IMG/VR virus record: IMGVR_UViG_3300042292_001325 | Span: 1 to 39,120 of that record | DNA: 39,120 nucleotides | From: a virus | Reading direction: 5' to 3' (one strand) | Shown here: in pieces, positions 1 through 7,486 of the stretch | Layout: every line of letters begins with the position of its first letter | Numbering within the stretch: the stretch's first letter is position 1 | The notes under the pieces: generated by a model | What the model saw: only the letters and a program-made list of their open reading frames with translations | Told to the model about the DNA's origin: nothing | Databases searched by the model: none | Translations under genes and position numbers: made by a program

Positions 1-119
1 CGCAAATTCGTGAACGTAACGGCAATGCTGAACAGATTGATGCCCAACGTGCAAAAATTAAACAACGGGAAATTGATCTCGGTTTAGCACCTAATCCAAC
101 TAACCAAACAGGAAATTAA
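1..119 (+). CDS. Portal protein, C-terminal end (partial)
   Basis: The window opens inside a reading frame that runs from base 3 to a TAA at 117-119, giving a charged, helical tail (starts QIRERNGNAEQIDAQRAKIK, ends PNPTNQTGN). This pattern of Arg/Glu/Gln-rich helix is what the C-terminus of lambda-family portal proteins looks like, and the next gene downstream is the head protease, which follows portal in lambda-type head operons. The portal is the dodecameric ring at the head vertex through which DNA is packaged. The stop codon abuts the ATG of the next gene with no spacer, so the two are probably translationally coupled. Only about 38 residues are visible, so the call leans on position. 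Confidence 0.7.
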   Translation, partial: QIRERNGNAEQIDAQRAKIKQREIDLGLAPNPTNQTGN

Positions 120-1460
120 ATGAAAAATCCATTGAAAGCAATTAGTCGCCTTTTTAATAAAGGTGGTGTGAAATCAACAGTCTTAACCCAACTTTATGAA
201 AACACATTTAATCAACCTTTGCACATTGAGCCTACTGCTGCCCTTCCTATTTTGCATGGGTATCTGCATGGCGATGTGCGAAATGACGGTATGGATTATG
301 AAGAAGGCGGCAGTCGCTGTTCATACTATCTTAATGATAATGTTGTTGTTCTTGACATTCGTGGGGTTCTTACTGCTCGTCCCACCTACGGCAATATGTG
401 TGAAGCTTCACCACTTAGTTATGAAGAATTGAAGCAAGACCTTCAGCGCATTCAGGCTGATGCCAATGTTACTCACATTATTGGTCAATTTGGCTCATGT
501 GGCGGTCAAGCGGCTTTGATGTGTGATTTATCAGACTTTATTTATAATATGCGTGGTGGTCAAATTAAATTGATGGCTATGGTGGATTTACAAGCTTGCT
601 CGGCTGCCTACGGTATTGCCAGTGCGTTTGATGAAATTTGGATTACTCGTAGCGGTGTTGCAGGGTCAATTGGCACATATGTTTGCCTAGTTGATGAAAC
701 AGCTCGCAATGAAATGGAAGGCATTAAATTTAATTATATCGCTTCTGATATTCACAAATTGGATGGCAATCCTGACCAGCCTTTAACAGAGGAAGCCATC
801 AGTATGTTTACTGATGATATTATGGCAATGGACGCAGTATTTAAAAAAACGTGTGCGCGTAATTTAAATATGCCTGTTGAACAAATTTACGGTATGCAAG
901 CTCGTTGGTATCGGGGCGAAGAAGCAGTAAAAGCAGGTTTAGCACACAAAATTGGTACGTTTGATGATTTAATCAACTATATCAATGAAAGTAATGATAA
1001 AATAACAAACAGCCTTATTAACACTTCAACATCGATGAAAGAGGTAAAAATGGAACAAGATAACAATCCTGTTCAAGAAACGATAACACCTGACGTGCCT
1101 TTTACGCCAGATCAATTATCATTTATTGAATCACTGCTTTCTAAACAAAAAGCAGTTGAAGAAATAGCACAAGACGCACCAAAAGTAGAAGAAATCAATT
1201 CTGAAATCTTAGACTTATGTGCAGCGGCTGGTGTTCAACAAAATGTTGCTACTTTATTAGCTAAAAGTGGCATCTCAGCAGAAGAAGCTCGCGCAACGTT
1301 GATTGCAGAACAAGTTGAATCTACTGCTAAAATTGACAGCACTGTACCAGTTACTTTGGTTGATAAAGACCCAATTCAAGGTAACAAACTTCAAGATTCT
1401 TTTTCAAATATGGAATTACTTGAAGCACAACGTCAGGCTTATCTGAATTCTCACAAATAA
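120..1460 (+). CDS. Head maturation protease, S49/SppA family (lambda gpC-like)
   Basis: Processes the scaffold and itself during procapsid maturation. The S49 fold covers about residues 60-290. The nucleophile is Ser161 in ACSAAYG and the general base Lys213 in HKLDGNP; this 52-residue spacing fits the Ser/Lys dyad of the lambda gpC protease group. The strand motif GVAGSIGTYV lies between them. After about residue 300 comes a low-complexity Glu/Gln/Ala-rich tail without protease character, which is the scaffold part (see the nested start at 1050). The order portal, protease, decoration, capsid matches lambda B-C-D-E. The 446-residue length is normal for gpC. The start ATG directly follows the portal stop. 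Confidence 0.93.
   Translation: MKNPLKAISRLFNKGGVKSTVLTQLYENTFNQPLHIEPTAALPILHGYLHGDVRNDGMDYEEGGSRCSYYLNDNVVVLDIRGVLTARPTYGNMCEASPLSYEELKQDLQRIQADANVTHIIGQFGSCGGQAALMCDLSDFIYNMRGGQIKLMAMVDLQACSAAYGIASAFDEIWITRSGVAGSIGTYVCLVDETARNEMEGIKFNYIASDIHKLDGNPDQPLTEEAISMFTDDIMAMDAVFKKTCARNLNMPVEQIYGMQARWYRGEEAVKAGLAHKIGTFDDLINYINESNDKITNSLINTSTSMKEVKMEQDNNPVQETITPDVPFTPDQLSFIESLLSKQKAVEEIAQDAPKVEEINSEILDLCAAAGVQQNVATLLAKSGISAEEARATLIAEQVESTAKIDSTVPVTLVDKDPIQGNKLQDSFSNMELLEAQRQAYLNSHK
1050..1460 (+). CDS. Nested in-frame scaffolding protein (lambda Nu3-like)
   Basis: An internal ATG at 1050, in frame with the protease, is preceded by an SD-like AAAGAGG and a 5-base spacer. It sits exactly at the junction between the S49 domain and the acidic, helical C-terminal part. 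Translation from here gives 136 residues (MEQDNNPVQETITPDVPF...) rich in Glu, Gln and Ala and free of Cys-rich or catalytic motifs, as expected for a capsid scaffold. In lambda the scaffold Nu3 is made the same way, as the C-terminal part of gene C. The SD and domain boundary are seen directly; the function is inferred from the parallel. The scaffold would be degraded by the protease during maturation. Confidence 0.75.
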   Translation: MEQDNNPVQETITPDVPFTPDQLSFIESLLSKQKAVEEIAQDAPKVEEINSEILDLCAAAGVQQNVATLLAKSGISAEEARATLIAEQVESTAKIDSTVPVTLVDKDPIQGNKLQDSFSNMELLEAQRQAYLNSHK

Positions 1461-1474
1461 TAGGAATATAAAAT

Positions 1475-2413
1475 ATGACTACATTACTCGAAGGAAATCA
1501 CCCAGTCGAATGGTTGCTTTCTGATGAAGAACAACAATCAGTTGACGTTGGCACACTGGCTTCAGGTCAAAACTTGAAAAGCGGTTCTGTTCTTGGTCAA
1601 ATTACTAAAAATACCACTGCAACTTCAACTGCGGTTACAGGTACAGGTGTTGTCACAAGAACTGTTGGCGCATTAGGCGTAAACGCAATTGTTGGTACAT
1701 ACACTTTAACTTGTATCACAGCAGGTGCTACAGCGGTTTATGAAGTTGAATTACCAACAGGTGAGCAATTAGCAACCAATGCTGTTGTCGGTTCTGGCGC
1801 AATTAACATTGATGACCACTTCACTTTAACTTTAGTTAACGTTACCAACTCAGTAGTTGGCGATGTATTTACCGTTGTTGTTGCTGCTGCGACAACAGGT
1901 ACAATTACTAATACTGCTATCGTAGGAACTGGTAACGGCACAATTACACTTGGTGCAATTGGTGGTTTAGCTAAATCTGGCGTCTATTCAGTTAGATTAA
2001 CTGAAGCGGCAGCTAACGCAGGTACATTTAGCGTTTATGCACCATTAACAGGTGAATTTATTGCTGACGTAACTGTTGCTGCTGGTGCAACTTCTGTTGG
2101 AAACCATTTCACAATCACTATTGCTGATGGTGCAACTGATTTCGTTGTTGGTGATAACTTCACTGTTACCATTCAATTACCAGTGCCAAAATGGACTCAG
2201 CACGATGCTTCAGCAATCAACGGCTCACAAGTCGCTGCTGGTATTCTATACAATGACGTTGATGCTTCATCTTCTGATTTGGCTGCAACTATCTTCACTC
2301 GTATGGGCGAAGTATTTGACGGTAAATTAACATGGAAAACTAACATCACTGCTGCTCAAAAAGCACAGGCTTTAGCTGACCTTTCTACTAAATTCATTAT
2401 CGTGAGAGCGTAA
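1475..2413 (+). CDS. Head decoration protein (gpD-like) with two inserted beta-domain repeats
   Basis: The ends of the protein are gpD-like: the N-terminus has EWLLSDEEQQSVDVGTLASG (the strand that binds the capsid), and the C-terminus has a DASAINGSQVAAGILYNDVD segment followed by an ITAAQKAQAL helix. Between about residues 45 and 235 lie two tandem repeats of about 85 residues, rich in Thr, Gly and Val, each starting GTG(N/V)(G/V)T and ending VVGDxFTV. The protein is thus 312 residues against about 110 for lambda gpD. The repeats look like Ig-like decoration modules that would project from the capsid surface. SD is TAGGAA, and the gene lies 14 bases after the protease. The codon and amino-acid bias (Thr/Val/Ala) reflects the beta repeats rather than transfer. 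Confidence 0.85.
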   Translation: MTTLLEGNHPVEWLLSDEEQQSVDVGTLASGQNLKSGSVLGQITKNTTATSTAVTGTGVVTRTVGALGVNAIVGTYTLTCITAGATAVYEVELPTGEQLATNAVVGSGAINIDDHFTLTLVNVTNSVVGDVFTVVVAAATTGTITNTAIVGTGNGTITLGAIGGLAKSGVYSVRLTEAAANAGTFSVYAPLTGEFIADVTVAAGATSVGNHFTITIADGATDFVVGDNFTVTIQLPVPKWTQHDASAINGSQVAAGILYNDVDASSSDLAATIFTRMGEVFDGKLTWKTNITAAQKAQALADLSTKFIIVRA

Positions 2414-2416
2414 ATT

Positions 2417-3400
2417 ATGCCTTTAACAATGTCGCCTTTTACAACTGGGTTTGGCTTAGAAGAATTAACCCAGTCAATTATCGCTCGTCCTTATACTCCA
2501 ACGTTGCTTGGCGACTTGGGTATTTTTGAGAGCGAATCATTAGCAACCAACAGCGTTACGCTTGAAACTGATGGTCGTACTGTGGGTTTAGTTGATATTA
2601 AACCACGCAATGCACCTGCTCAAGTTGTTGAAGCAGTTAACAAACGCAAACTTCAATCTTTCGTTATTCCACATTTGCCACAACGCGCAACTGTCATGGC
2701 TGACGAAGTATTGAACGTCCGTGAGTTTGGTTCAACTAATCAACTTCGTACTGTTGAAAGCGTAATTAATAAACGCTTACAACGTATGCGTGAACAAATT
2801 GATTACACGATGGAATCACATCGTCTTCAAGCTATTTTAGGTAACTACTATAGTGCAACAGGCGCATTGACTTCACTTTACACTGAAATGGGTGTTAAGA
2901 AAAAATCAATTGCAATCGATTTGACTTCAAACTCATTAGAACTTGAAGTTGAAATGATGCGTATTCATGAAGCAATGGAAGCGGCTTTAGATGGTATCCC
3001 ATACACTGGTATCCAAATTATCTATGGCGCAACAAAATGGAAACAGTTGATTGCGTGTCCTTCAATTAAAGCGACTATGCAAAACTGGGCGGCTGCGGTT
3101 AACTTAGGTCGTGACCCACGCACACCAATGTCTTACGGTGATGCGCAACACGTTCGTTATCGCGGTTCAAACTTAGTTAAAGTACCTGATGATAAAGCTT
3201 ATGCAATTCCTTTAGGTGTTGCGGGTCAATTCAAGCATTTCTTTGCTCCTGCTAACTATATGGAAACTGTTAATACAATGGCACAACCATATTATGCAAA
3301 AAGTGAAATCCTTGAGTTTGGTAAAGGTATGCAAATTGAAGCACAAACTAACGTGCTTACATTGAATACATTACCTGCTGCGGTAATCGAACTCGCTTAA
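2417..3400 (+). CDS. Major capsid protein (lambda gpE-like, HK97 fold)
   Basis: 327 residues, close to the usual gpE length of about 340. The N-terminus (MSPFTTGFGLEELTQSI) and the segment around FESESLATNSVTLETDGRTV are the typical start of the lambda-type E family, and the end (EAQTNVLTLNTLPAAVIELA) is its last strand. Forms the hexamers and pentons of the icosahedral shell. It begins 3 bases after the decoration gene stop and ends the rightward head operon; a hairpin terminator follows within 20 bases. Head-completion genes do not follow here as they do in lambda but sit in the oppositely oriented operon at 18900-20439. Confidence 0.93.
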   Translation: MPLTMSPFTTGFGLEELTQSIIARPYTPTLLGDLGIFESESLATNSVTLETDGRTVGLVDIKPRNAPAQVVEAVNKRKLQSFVIPHLPQRATVMADEVLNVREFGSTNQLRTVESVINKRLQRMREQIDYTMESHRLQAILGNYYSATGALTSLYTEMGVKKKSIAIDLTSNSLELEVEMMRIHEAMEAALDGIPYTGIQIIYGATKWKQLIACPSIKATMQNWAAAVNLGRDPRTPMSYGDAQHVRYRGSNLVKVPDDKAYAIPLGVAGQFKHFFAPANYMETVNTMAQPYYAKSEILEFGKGMQIEAQTNVLTLNTLPAAVIELA

Positions 3401-3415
3401 TTTTAAGTGATATTA

Positions 3416-3447
3416 CCCTGACGGCTTTACGGCTGTCGGGGTTTTTT
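3416..3447 (+). terminator. Rho-independent terminator of the head operon
   Basis: CCCTGAC (3416-3422) pairs with GTCGGGG (3435-3441), one T-G wobble, followed by six T. It lies 15 bases after the capsid gene stop. No T-run on the other strand, so it works rightward only. Confidence 0.85.
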
Positions 3448-3448
3448 A

Positions 3449-3484
3449 TTGCCTAATAAAAACAGATAGTGTATTATATTACAC
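3449..3484 (+). promoter_or_regulatory. Rightward promoter overlapping dyad operator site A
   Basis: TTGCCT at 3449-3454, a 17-base spacer, and TATTAT at 3472-3477. The -10 box lies inside the near-palindrome GTGTATTATATTACAC (3469-3484). The same 16 bases recur at 29240 and 31342. A transcript would start near 3484, make the 29-residue ORF and continue antisense into the holin genes. Confidence 0.6.
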
Positions 3485-3504
3485 AAATTCACTCAGGAGG
3501 TTTT

Positions 3505-3594
3505 ATGTTTTACGCGAAAGAAGTTTGGGAATGGTTAACTGGAATGGTTACAGAAAAAGAAGATTTAAGCTATTTGGATGAAATTTGTTTTTAG
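3505..3594 (+). CDS. 29-residue protein of unknown function
   Basis: ATG at 3505 with a perfect AGGAGG (3495-3500) four bases upstream and its own promoter. The product, MFYAKEVWEWLTGMVTEKED..., is short, amphipathic and Trp/Glu-rich, with no signal peptide. Its stop codon overlaps by four bases the stop of the leftward holin-like gene, so the two genes collide tail to tail. The strength of the SD and promoter argues that it is a real gene despite its size. I cannot assign a function. Possibilities are a small regulator of lysis acting at the membrane, or simply a leader on an antisense RNA. Confidence 0.6.
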   Translation: MFYAKEVWEWLTGMVTEKEDLSYLDEICF

Positions 3595-3839
3595 TCTTTT
3601 TTGATTTGACGAAGATTAAGTATTGTCGATAACTTTTGTGTTAAACGTATCATGTCATTATCAAGTACACGAATCTGGTCAATTAGCTCAACAAGGACGT
3701 TGTACGCTTGTTCAAGAATGGGCTTTGCGGTTGTTGTTGCCCATATCCACACGAAATAAACGATATATCCCATGCCACCTGCGGCAACAATTGGGAAACC
3801 GTATGTGTTGATATATTTTGCAATTGCGACAGTGTCCAT
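3591..3839 (-). CDS. Small membrane protein, holin-like (BhlA/YvrJ-type layout), copy 1
   Basis: 82 residues: a short N-terminus, one hydrophobic segment at about residues 14-35 beginning with YGFPI, then a helical coiled-coil-like tail (EQAYNVLVELIDQIRVLDND). The GFPI start of the membrane helix followed by a charged helix is typical of the BhlA/UviB/YvrJ holin-like group. It is the last gene of the late tail operon and a likely paralogue of the next gene upstream (see findings), from which it is separated by a single overlapping base. Holins form the membrane lesions that let a signal-less endolysin such as the GH24 lysozyme at 38344 reach the cell wall. Function is inferred from topology and position. 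Confidence 0.6.
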   Translation of the reverse strand: MDTVAIAKYINTYGFPIVAAGGMGYIVYFVWIWATTTAKPILEQAYNVLVELIDQIRVLDNDMIRLTQKLSTILNLRQIKKD

Positions 3840-4099
3840 TAGTCTTTTCTCTCGGTGGGAAGTTTAAATTTTTCTTTAGGTATATTTAGTGCTTCTGACA
3901 TCAAATCGTCAATATGCAGTATATCATTAGACATCGCTGTAACACGTTTATCAAGTTGCTGGATAATATTAATTAACCCATTTATGCGTTCAAGAACACC
4001 ATCCAGCAGGAATTTTACAGTAAGAAAAACAAAATACATTCCAAGGCAAGATGACCCAATCGGAAAACCCACGTCTGTTGCAAACTGTAAAAATTCCAT
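3839..4099 (-). CDS. Small membrane protein, holin-like, copy 2
   Basis: 86 residues with the same plan as its downstream neighbour: VGFPI begins a single hydrophobic segment (about residues 11-33, ending FLTVKFLLD), then an amphipathic helix (INGLINIIQQLDKRVTAMSN) and a charged C-terminus. The shared GFPI, the conserved Gly and the aromatic cluster Y/F-V-x-F, plus adjacency, point to a tandem duplication. Overlaps the next gene by one base (TAATG type), so the block is translated as a coupled set. A pair may work as holin and antiholin, but nothing in the sequence says which is which. Confidence 0.6.
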   Translation of the reverse strand: MEFLQFATDVGFPIGSSCLGMYFVFLTVKFLLDGVLERINGLINIIQQLDKRVTAMSNDILHIDDLMSEALNIPKEKFKLPTERKD

Positions 4100-4326
4100 T
4101 ACCTGCTACCTAGCCACCAAGATAGGAACGAAAATACTGCGCCCACTGTGAAAACAATTCCACCGAGAAACCCCTTGTAACGAGTCTGGTCGTTTTTCAT
4201 TTCTTCAAGAGTTGCAATTATGGCGTCGAGTTTCTTACCGCGATCTTCAAATATTTCTTCGAGGTTTTCAATTCGTTGCTCTACTTTAGCTAAACGGCAG
4301 GCTTCGTCAGGCATTGTTAGCTCCAA
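4099..4326 (-). CDS. Coiled-coil protein with C-terminal membrane anchor, holin-like (XhlA-like layout)
   Basis: 75 residues. Residues 10-48 form a charged heptad-like helix (LAKVEQRIENLEEIFEDRG...), and residues about 51-72 form one transmembrane segment (GFLGGIVFTVGAVFSFLSWW) ending in GSR. This N-in coiled coil with a C-terminal anchor resembles XhlA/hemolysin-type holin partners. It overlaps the upstream fibre-chaperone gene by 10 bases and the next small membrane gene by one. Three single-pass proteins in a row at the end of the tail operon make this the lysis cassette; individual roles are not resolved. Confidence 0.55.
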   Translation of the reverse strand: MELTMPDEACRLAKVEQRIENLEEIFEDRGKKLDAIIATLEEMKNDQTRYKGFLGGIVFTVGAVFSFLSWWLGSR

Positions 4327-4796
4327 ATCATATCAGGTAAAGGTTGGTTATCGTAAAACGCTTGCCACGCGCTGTCGCGTATTGCAATAGCGTGAACGGC
4401 TTCTTGTGACCAAGTATTGTTAGTTGAATCAATATAAGAAACAGCATCATTGATATTGTCGAAATCTTTTTCTTTAGCAAACGCATCAAGTGCTGATTGG
4501 ACTTTAGCTTCAGTTAGTTTCTCATCTTCAACCTTTTGCGCCTGTGCATCGGTTAGTTGCTCGCCTTCTAGCTGGATGATGCTCCACGTTTGCTCCCAGT
4601 GTCCTTTAGACGTTAATACTGGTAAACCTTGTTGCACGGTTTCACTGTACTTATCATAAGTAGGCTGAGGAACGTCAAACACAACAGCGTATCCATCGGG
4701 ACTAAAGGGTGTTGCAAAAGAAGTATTTGGGTGCGCGCTACGGATTTCAGATTCCGTGCTGACTTGTTTTGTTTCTAAATTGATGTAATTAGCCAT
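4317..4796 (-). CDS. Tail fibre assembly / chaperone-like protein
   Basis: 159 residues. The N-terminal half has the SEIRSAHPNTSFATPFSPDG...VVFDVPQPTYD pattern common to proteins encoded just after tail fibres, which read as short beta elements describing a query-like fibre tip. The C-terminal half (about residues 90-159) is helical with WSQEAVHAIAIRDSAWQAFYD, like the DUF4376-type tail of fibre chaperones. It follows the fibre gene by 9 bases in the same operon. Probably assists trimerisation of the fibre; it could also be a minor fibre component. Homology is recognised from the overall pattern only. Confidence 0.55.
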   Translation of the reverse strand: MANYINLETKQVSTESEIRSAHPNTSFATPFSPDGYAVVFDVPQPTYDKYSETVQQGLPVLTSKGHWEQTWSIIQLEGEQLTDAQAQKVEDEKLTEAKVQSALDAFAKEKDFDNINDAVSYIDSTNNTWSQEAVHAIAIRDSAWQAFYDNQPLPDMIWS

Positions 4797-4805
4797 TGTT
4801 GTTTC

Positions 4806-6740
4806 CTATGCTATTGCCCATACTAAATAAGAAACACCGCTTGCATTAATAGAGCAGGTTGCTTCTTGATTAACTATAAATCCGCTTGAACTAGGGTCTA
4901 TTGCATCAGCCGATGTGATTTCAGCGGCAGTTGAATTTAATTGTAGAGTTGGGTCATTTGCAGACGTAATACCCCTTGCGCTATCCCACACCCACCATGA
5001 ACCTGTAGTGCTTGTTGCTTTAATGCAAATAAATCTTGCTCCCGCGCTAAAATTACAATTTATCACCCTACCTGTTGTCCCATCACCAACATACGAATTT
5101 ATATATTGGATTCCTGCTAGTGTGGCGAATAGGTAAGCAACGTATGTACTACCAGAAGAATTTACTTCACCGTTAAAACCAATATTGAATACCGTTGAAG
5201 TGGGAGCTGAACTAAATGTTTGCGCATCTGTATATGCAGCAATAGTTGAATTTAACCAAAGTTCTTTTGTTGCCCCAATTACTGGTATACCAACTGCCCA
5301 CGCATCACCCGCGTTTCTTTTCTTCACAATCATCAATTCTGGGGCAACTCCCAAATTATGCGCTTGCGTTGTTGCAACTCCCGTCCCTGTATAACAAACC
5401 ACGTCAAAGAATTTGGATGCGCGTTTGAAGAACCAATTAATGTAAGGCGCACCGCTCCAGTTCCAAGCACCGCTCGTTGAGTCGTTACCAAATTGTATCC
5501 CATCCATCGCACCCCAACTTTTTATTCCGTTGGTATCAGTTGCTTCATCATTAGTTAAAGAAGTGTACATATGCACACCAGCACCTGTCAGCCTGCTTTG
5601 AACAGGGGAATAGGAACTGGAAGTTCTATTTCGGTTAGCATTAATAAGAAAATCTGGCGTAAAGCCCAACCCAGTCAATGTGGTAACGGTACTATTTCCA
5701 GTTCTCGCAATCGCATTATAAACCTGCGTCCCACTCGTTGGCGGCTTGTTTGGCATACGGATTGCCATGTAGATGTAAGTTGAGGATGCCGACATACCTG
5801 TTATGTAAAATCCAGCAGCCGTTGGGTTGCCTCTATTAGCCGTTACTTCTGCTGCTGTTAAATTAGGGCGCAATAAAGAGTCAACTCCGCTAACAGTCCA
5901 TCCGCGCATACTATCTAATATAGCCCAATCTTCGCCAGACGAGCCTGTGTCTTTATATAGTAACCATTGTGGCTCCCAACCTAAATTTACAGTTGCAATA
6001 CCACTACCATCCGCTGTATAACTCCCACACTGAATAATCCCAGTTGATGACGTGTCGTGAGCGTATAGGTAGGCGACGTAGGTTGCTCCGTTGATGTTTG
6101 CATTGTTGTTACCAACATCTAAATACAATGGATTAAATGTTGTTGCTGTCGCGTAATTTTGGTCGCTATATAAAAATCCACCAGCACTTGTATTAAGACC
6201 AAAATCATTTGTTCCCGATGCTGATGTGTAATAGTTAGTGTCACTTGCTCGCGCTAAACAAAACCAGTTCTGACTAGCATCTGTTCTTTTAACTATAATA
6301 AACGCTGGTTTTGACGTAAGCGAATGTGAGATATTTTGACCTCCACCGTTACCATTCCCAGTATAAGTCACCACATCAAAAAACTTCGGTGCTTCGCGGA
6401 ATGTCCATGAGACGTAGCTCCACCCAGACTCGTTAAGACCAGTAGATGTAGTAAGAGAAAACCCATTACTATTAGCCGATATACCTGCTGGAGTGGATGT
6501 TGTTTGAGGATTAGTTAGGTTACTGGCTAAATTTTTGTTGAATCCTCTAGCTGAGTCCATAAGCACATGATTATCTACTTGGTCTCTAACTTTTCCCCAA
6601 ACCATCCCACCTTTACCAGCTAAGTCAATGCCGTTAGTGATGGTCTGCGTTGAGCCGTTGCCTGTGTAGAGCCAAGTAGAAAAGACGTCGTCGACAAAAG
6701 TTTGCGTTGCACCACCTGTAGCTGCTAATTTAGTTTTCAT
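4806..6740 (-). CDS. Tail fibre / receptor-binding protein built of six repeated beta modules
   Basis: 644 residues made almost entirely of six diverged repeats of about 105 residues, starting near residues 22, 120, 234, 340, 444 and 544. Each opens with a strand like FFDVVTYTGNG, continues with a P-x-(F/L/W)-(I/L)-(I/L) strand (KPAFIIVKR, EPQWLLYKD, TPDFLINAN, APELMIVKK, ARFICIKAT), often has a DSARG or DSMRG turn, and closes with Y-V-A-Y-L/Y-V-S-W-x-F. This resembles the DUF7483-type module of phage fibres. The extensive Gly/Ser/Thr content and the position between tip proteins and chaperone support a fibre that contacts the host. Ends overlap the upstream gene by one base. Confidence 0.8.
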   Translation of the reverse strand: MKTKLAATGGATQTFVDDVFSTWLYTGNGSTQTITNGIDLAGKGGMVWGKVRDQVDNHVLMDSARGFNKNLASNLTNPQTTSTPAGISANSNGFSLTTSTGLNESGWSYVSWTFREAPKFFDVVTYTGNGNGGGQNISHSLTSKPAFIIVKRTDASQNWFCLARASDTNYYTSASGTNDFGLNTSAGGFLYSDQNYATATTFNPLYLDVGNNNANINGATYVAYLYAHDTSSTGIIQCGSYTADGSGIATVNLGWEPQWLLYKDTGSSGEDWAILDSMRGWTVSGVDSLLRPNLTAAEVTANRGNPTAAGFYITGMSASSTYIYMAIRMPNKPPTSGTQVYNAIARTGNSTVTTLTGLGFTPDFLINANRNRTSSSYSPVQSRLTGAGVHMYTSLTNDEATDTNGIKSWGAMDGIQFGNDSTSGAWNWSGAPYINWFFKRASKFFDVVCYTGTGVATTQAHNLGVAPELMIVKKRNAGDAWAVGIPVIGATKELWLNSTIAAYTDAQTFSSAPTSTVFNIGFNGEVNSSGSTYVAYLFATLAGIQYINSYVGDGTTGRVINCNFSAGARFICIKATSTTGSWWVWDSARGITSANDPTLQLNSTAAEITSADAIDPSSSGFIVNQEATCSINASGVSYLVWAIA

Positions 6741-7486
6741 TAGCGAATCACCTTACCGTAGATAGTCGTTCCAGCATCTCGCGTCCACAGAACTAACCAA
6801 TCAGTCCCACTGGTTTGTAGAGTTACACCATTACTACTAAAAGTAGTCGTTGTTGTGCCGTCAGATTTAATCCAATTAATAGTAGGGAATGTAATTGTTG
6901 CCGCGCCAAGATTAACGCCTTCAATGAGAAGCTCACTTAGATTACCTGTTGGCGACCAATTGGTGATACTAAGCGTTTGCGCACCTGTGTTTGGAGTCCA
7001 GCGTTGATGAGAGCCATTAACGTAATCTAGCGCATTGGTTGTACCACTATTGTAGTAAGTGTAGCCAACATCTTTAAACATAGCGCGTGACAAGATTTGG
7101 TCTGTCATTGCCAATGCACCAGTAAGTGTTCCACCAGATAACGCTAAATATGAACCTGCTGGAACATACGCGATAACCCAAGAACTGCCTGTATAAACAC
7201 GCATTTCATCAGAAACATCATTAAAATATAAATTTCCAGCAATTAGCGCACCGCCAGAATTATTTAACGTTGGATTAGATGAATATGAACCAAGATATAA
7301 GTCATTCATCCCAATAACGCTTTCAGCAGCATTTACTGTGAATGCGGCTACATTAACCGCCTGTTGCATCATTGGAACAAGACGAATTAATGCACCGCCA
7401 TTACCCAGACCCGTTGTGGCATTATCATCATCGGTAACAGTTGAACCGTCACCGCCTACTGTTGTACTAAAAGTGACTGAACTCAT
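6740..7486 (-). CDS. Tail fibre-associated protein, N-terminal adaptor type
   Basis: 248 residues, Thr/Ser/Gly/Asn-rich and beta-predicted. A central YLALSGGTLTGALAM element (about residues 111-125) is the short repeat often found at trimerisation or spacer regions of phage fibres (x-L-S-G-G-T-x-T-G). A DVGYTYYNSG segment and a C-terminal beta domain with WLVLWTRDAGTTIYGKVIR follow. It is encoded between the tip proteins and the repetitive fibre, so it probably connects the fibre to the tail tip or forms a second fibre. No enzymatic motif is visible. Confidence 0.6.
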   Translation of the reverse strand: MSSVTFSTTVGGDGSTVTDDDNATTGLGNGGALIRLVPMMQQAVNVAAFTVNAAESVIGMNDLYLGSYSSNPTLNNSGGALIAGNLYFNDVSDEMRVYTGSSWVIAYVPAGSYLALSGGTLTGALAMTDQILSRAMFKDVGYTYYNSGTTNALDYVNGSHQRWTPNTGAQTLSITNWSPTGNLSELLIEGVNLGAATITFPTINWIKSDGTTTTTFSSNGVTLQTSGTDWLVLWTRDAGTTIYGKVIR

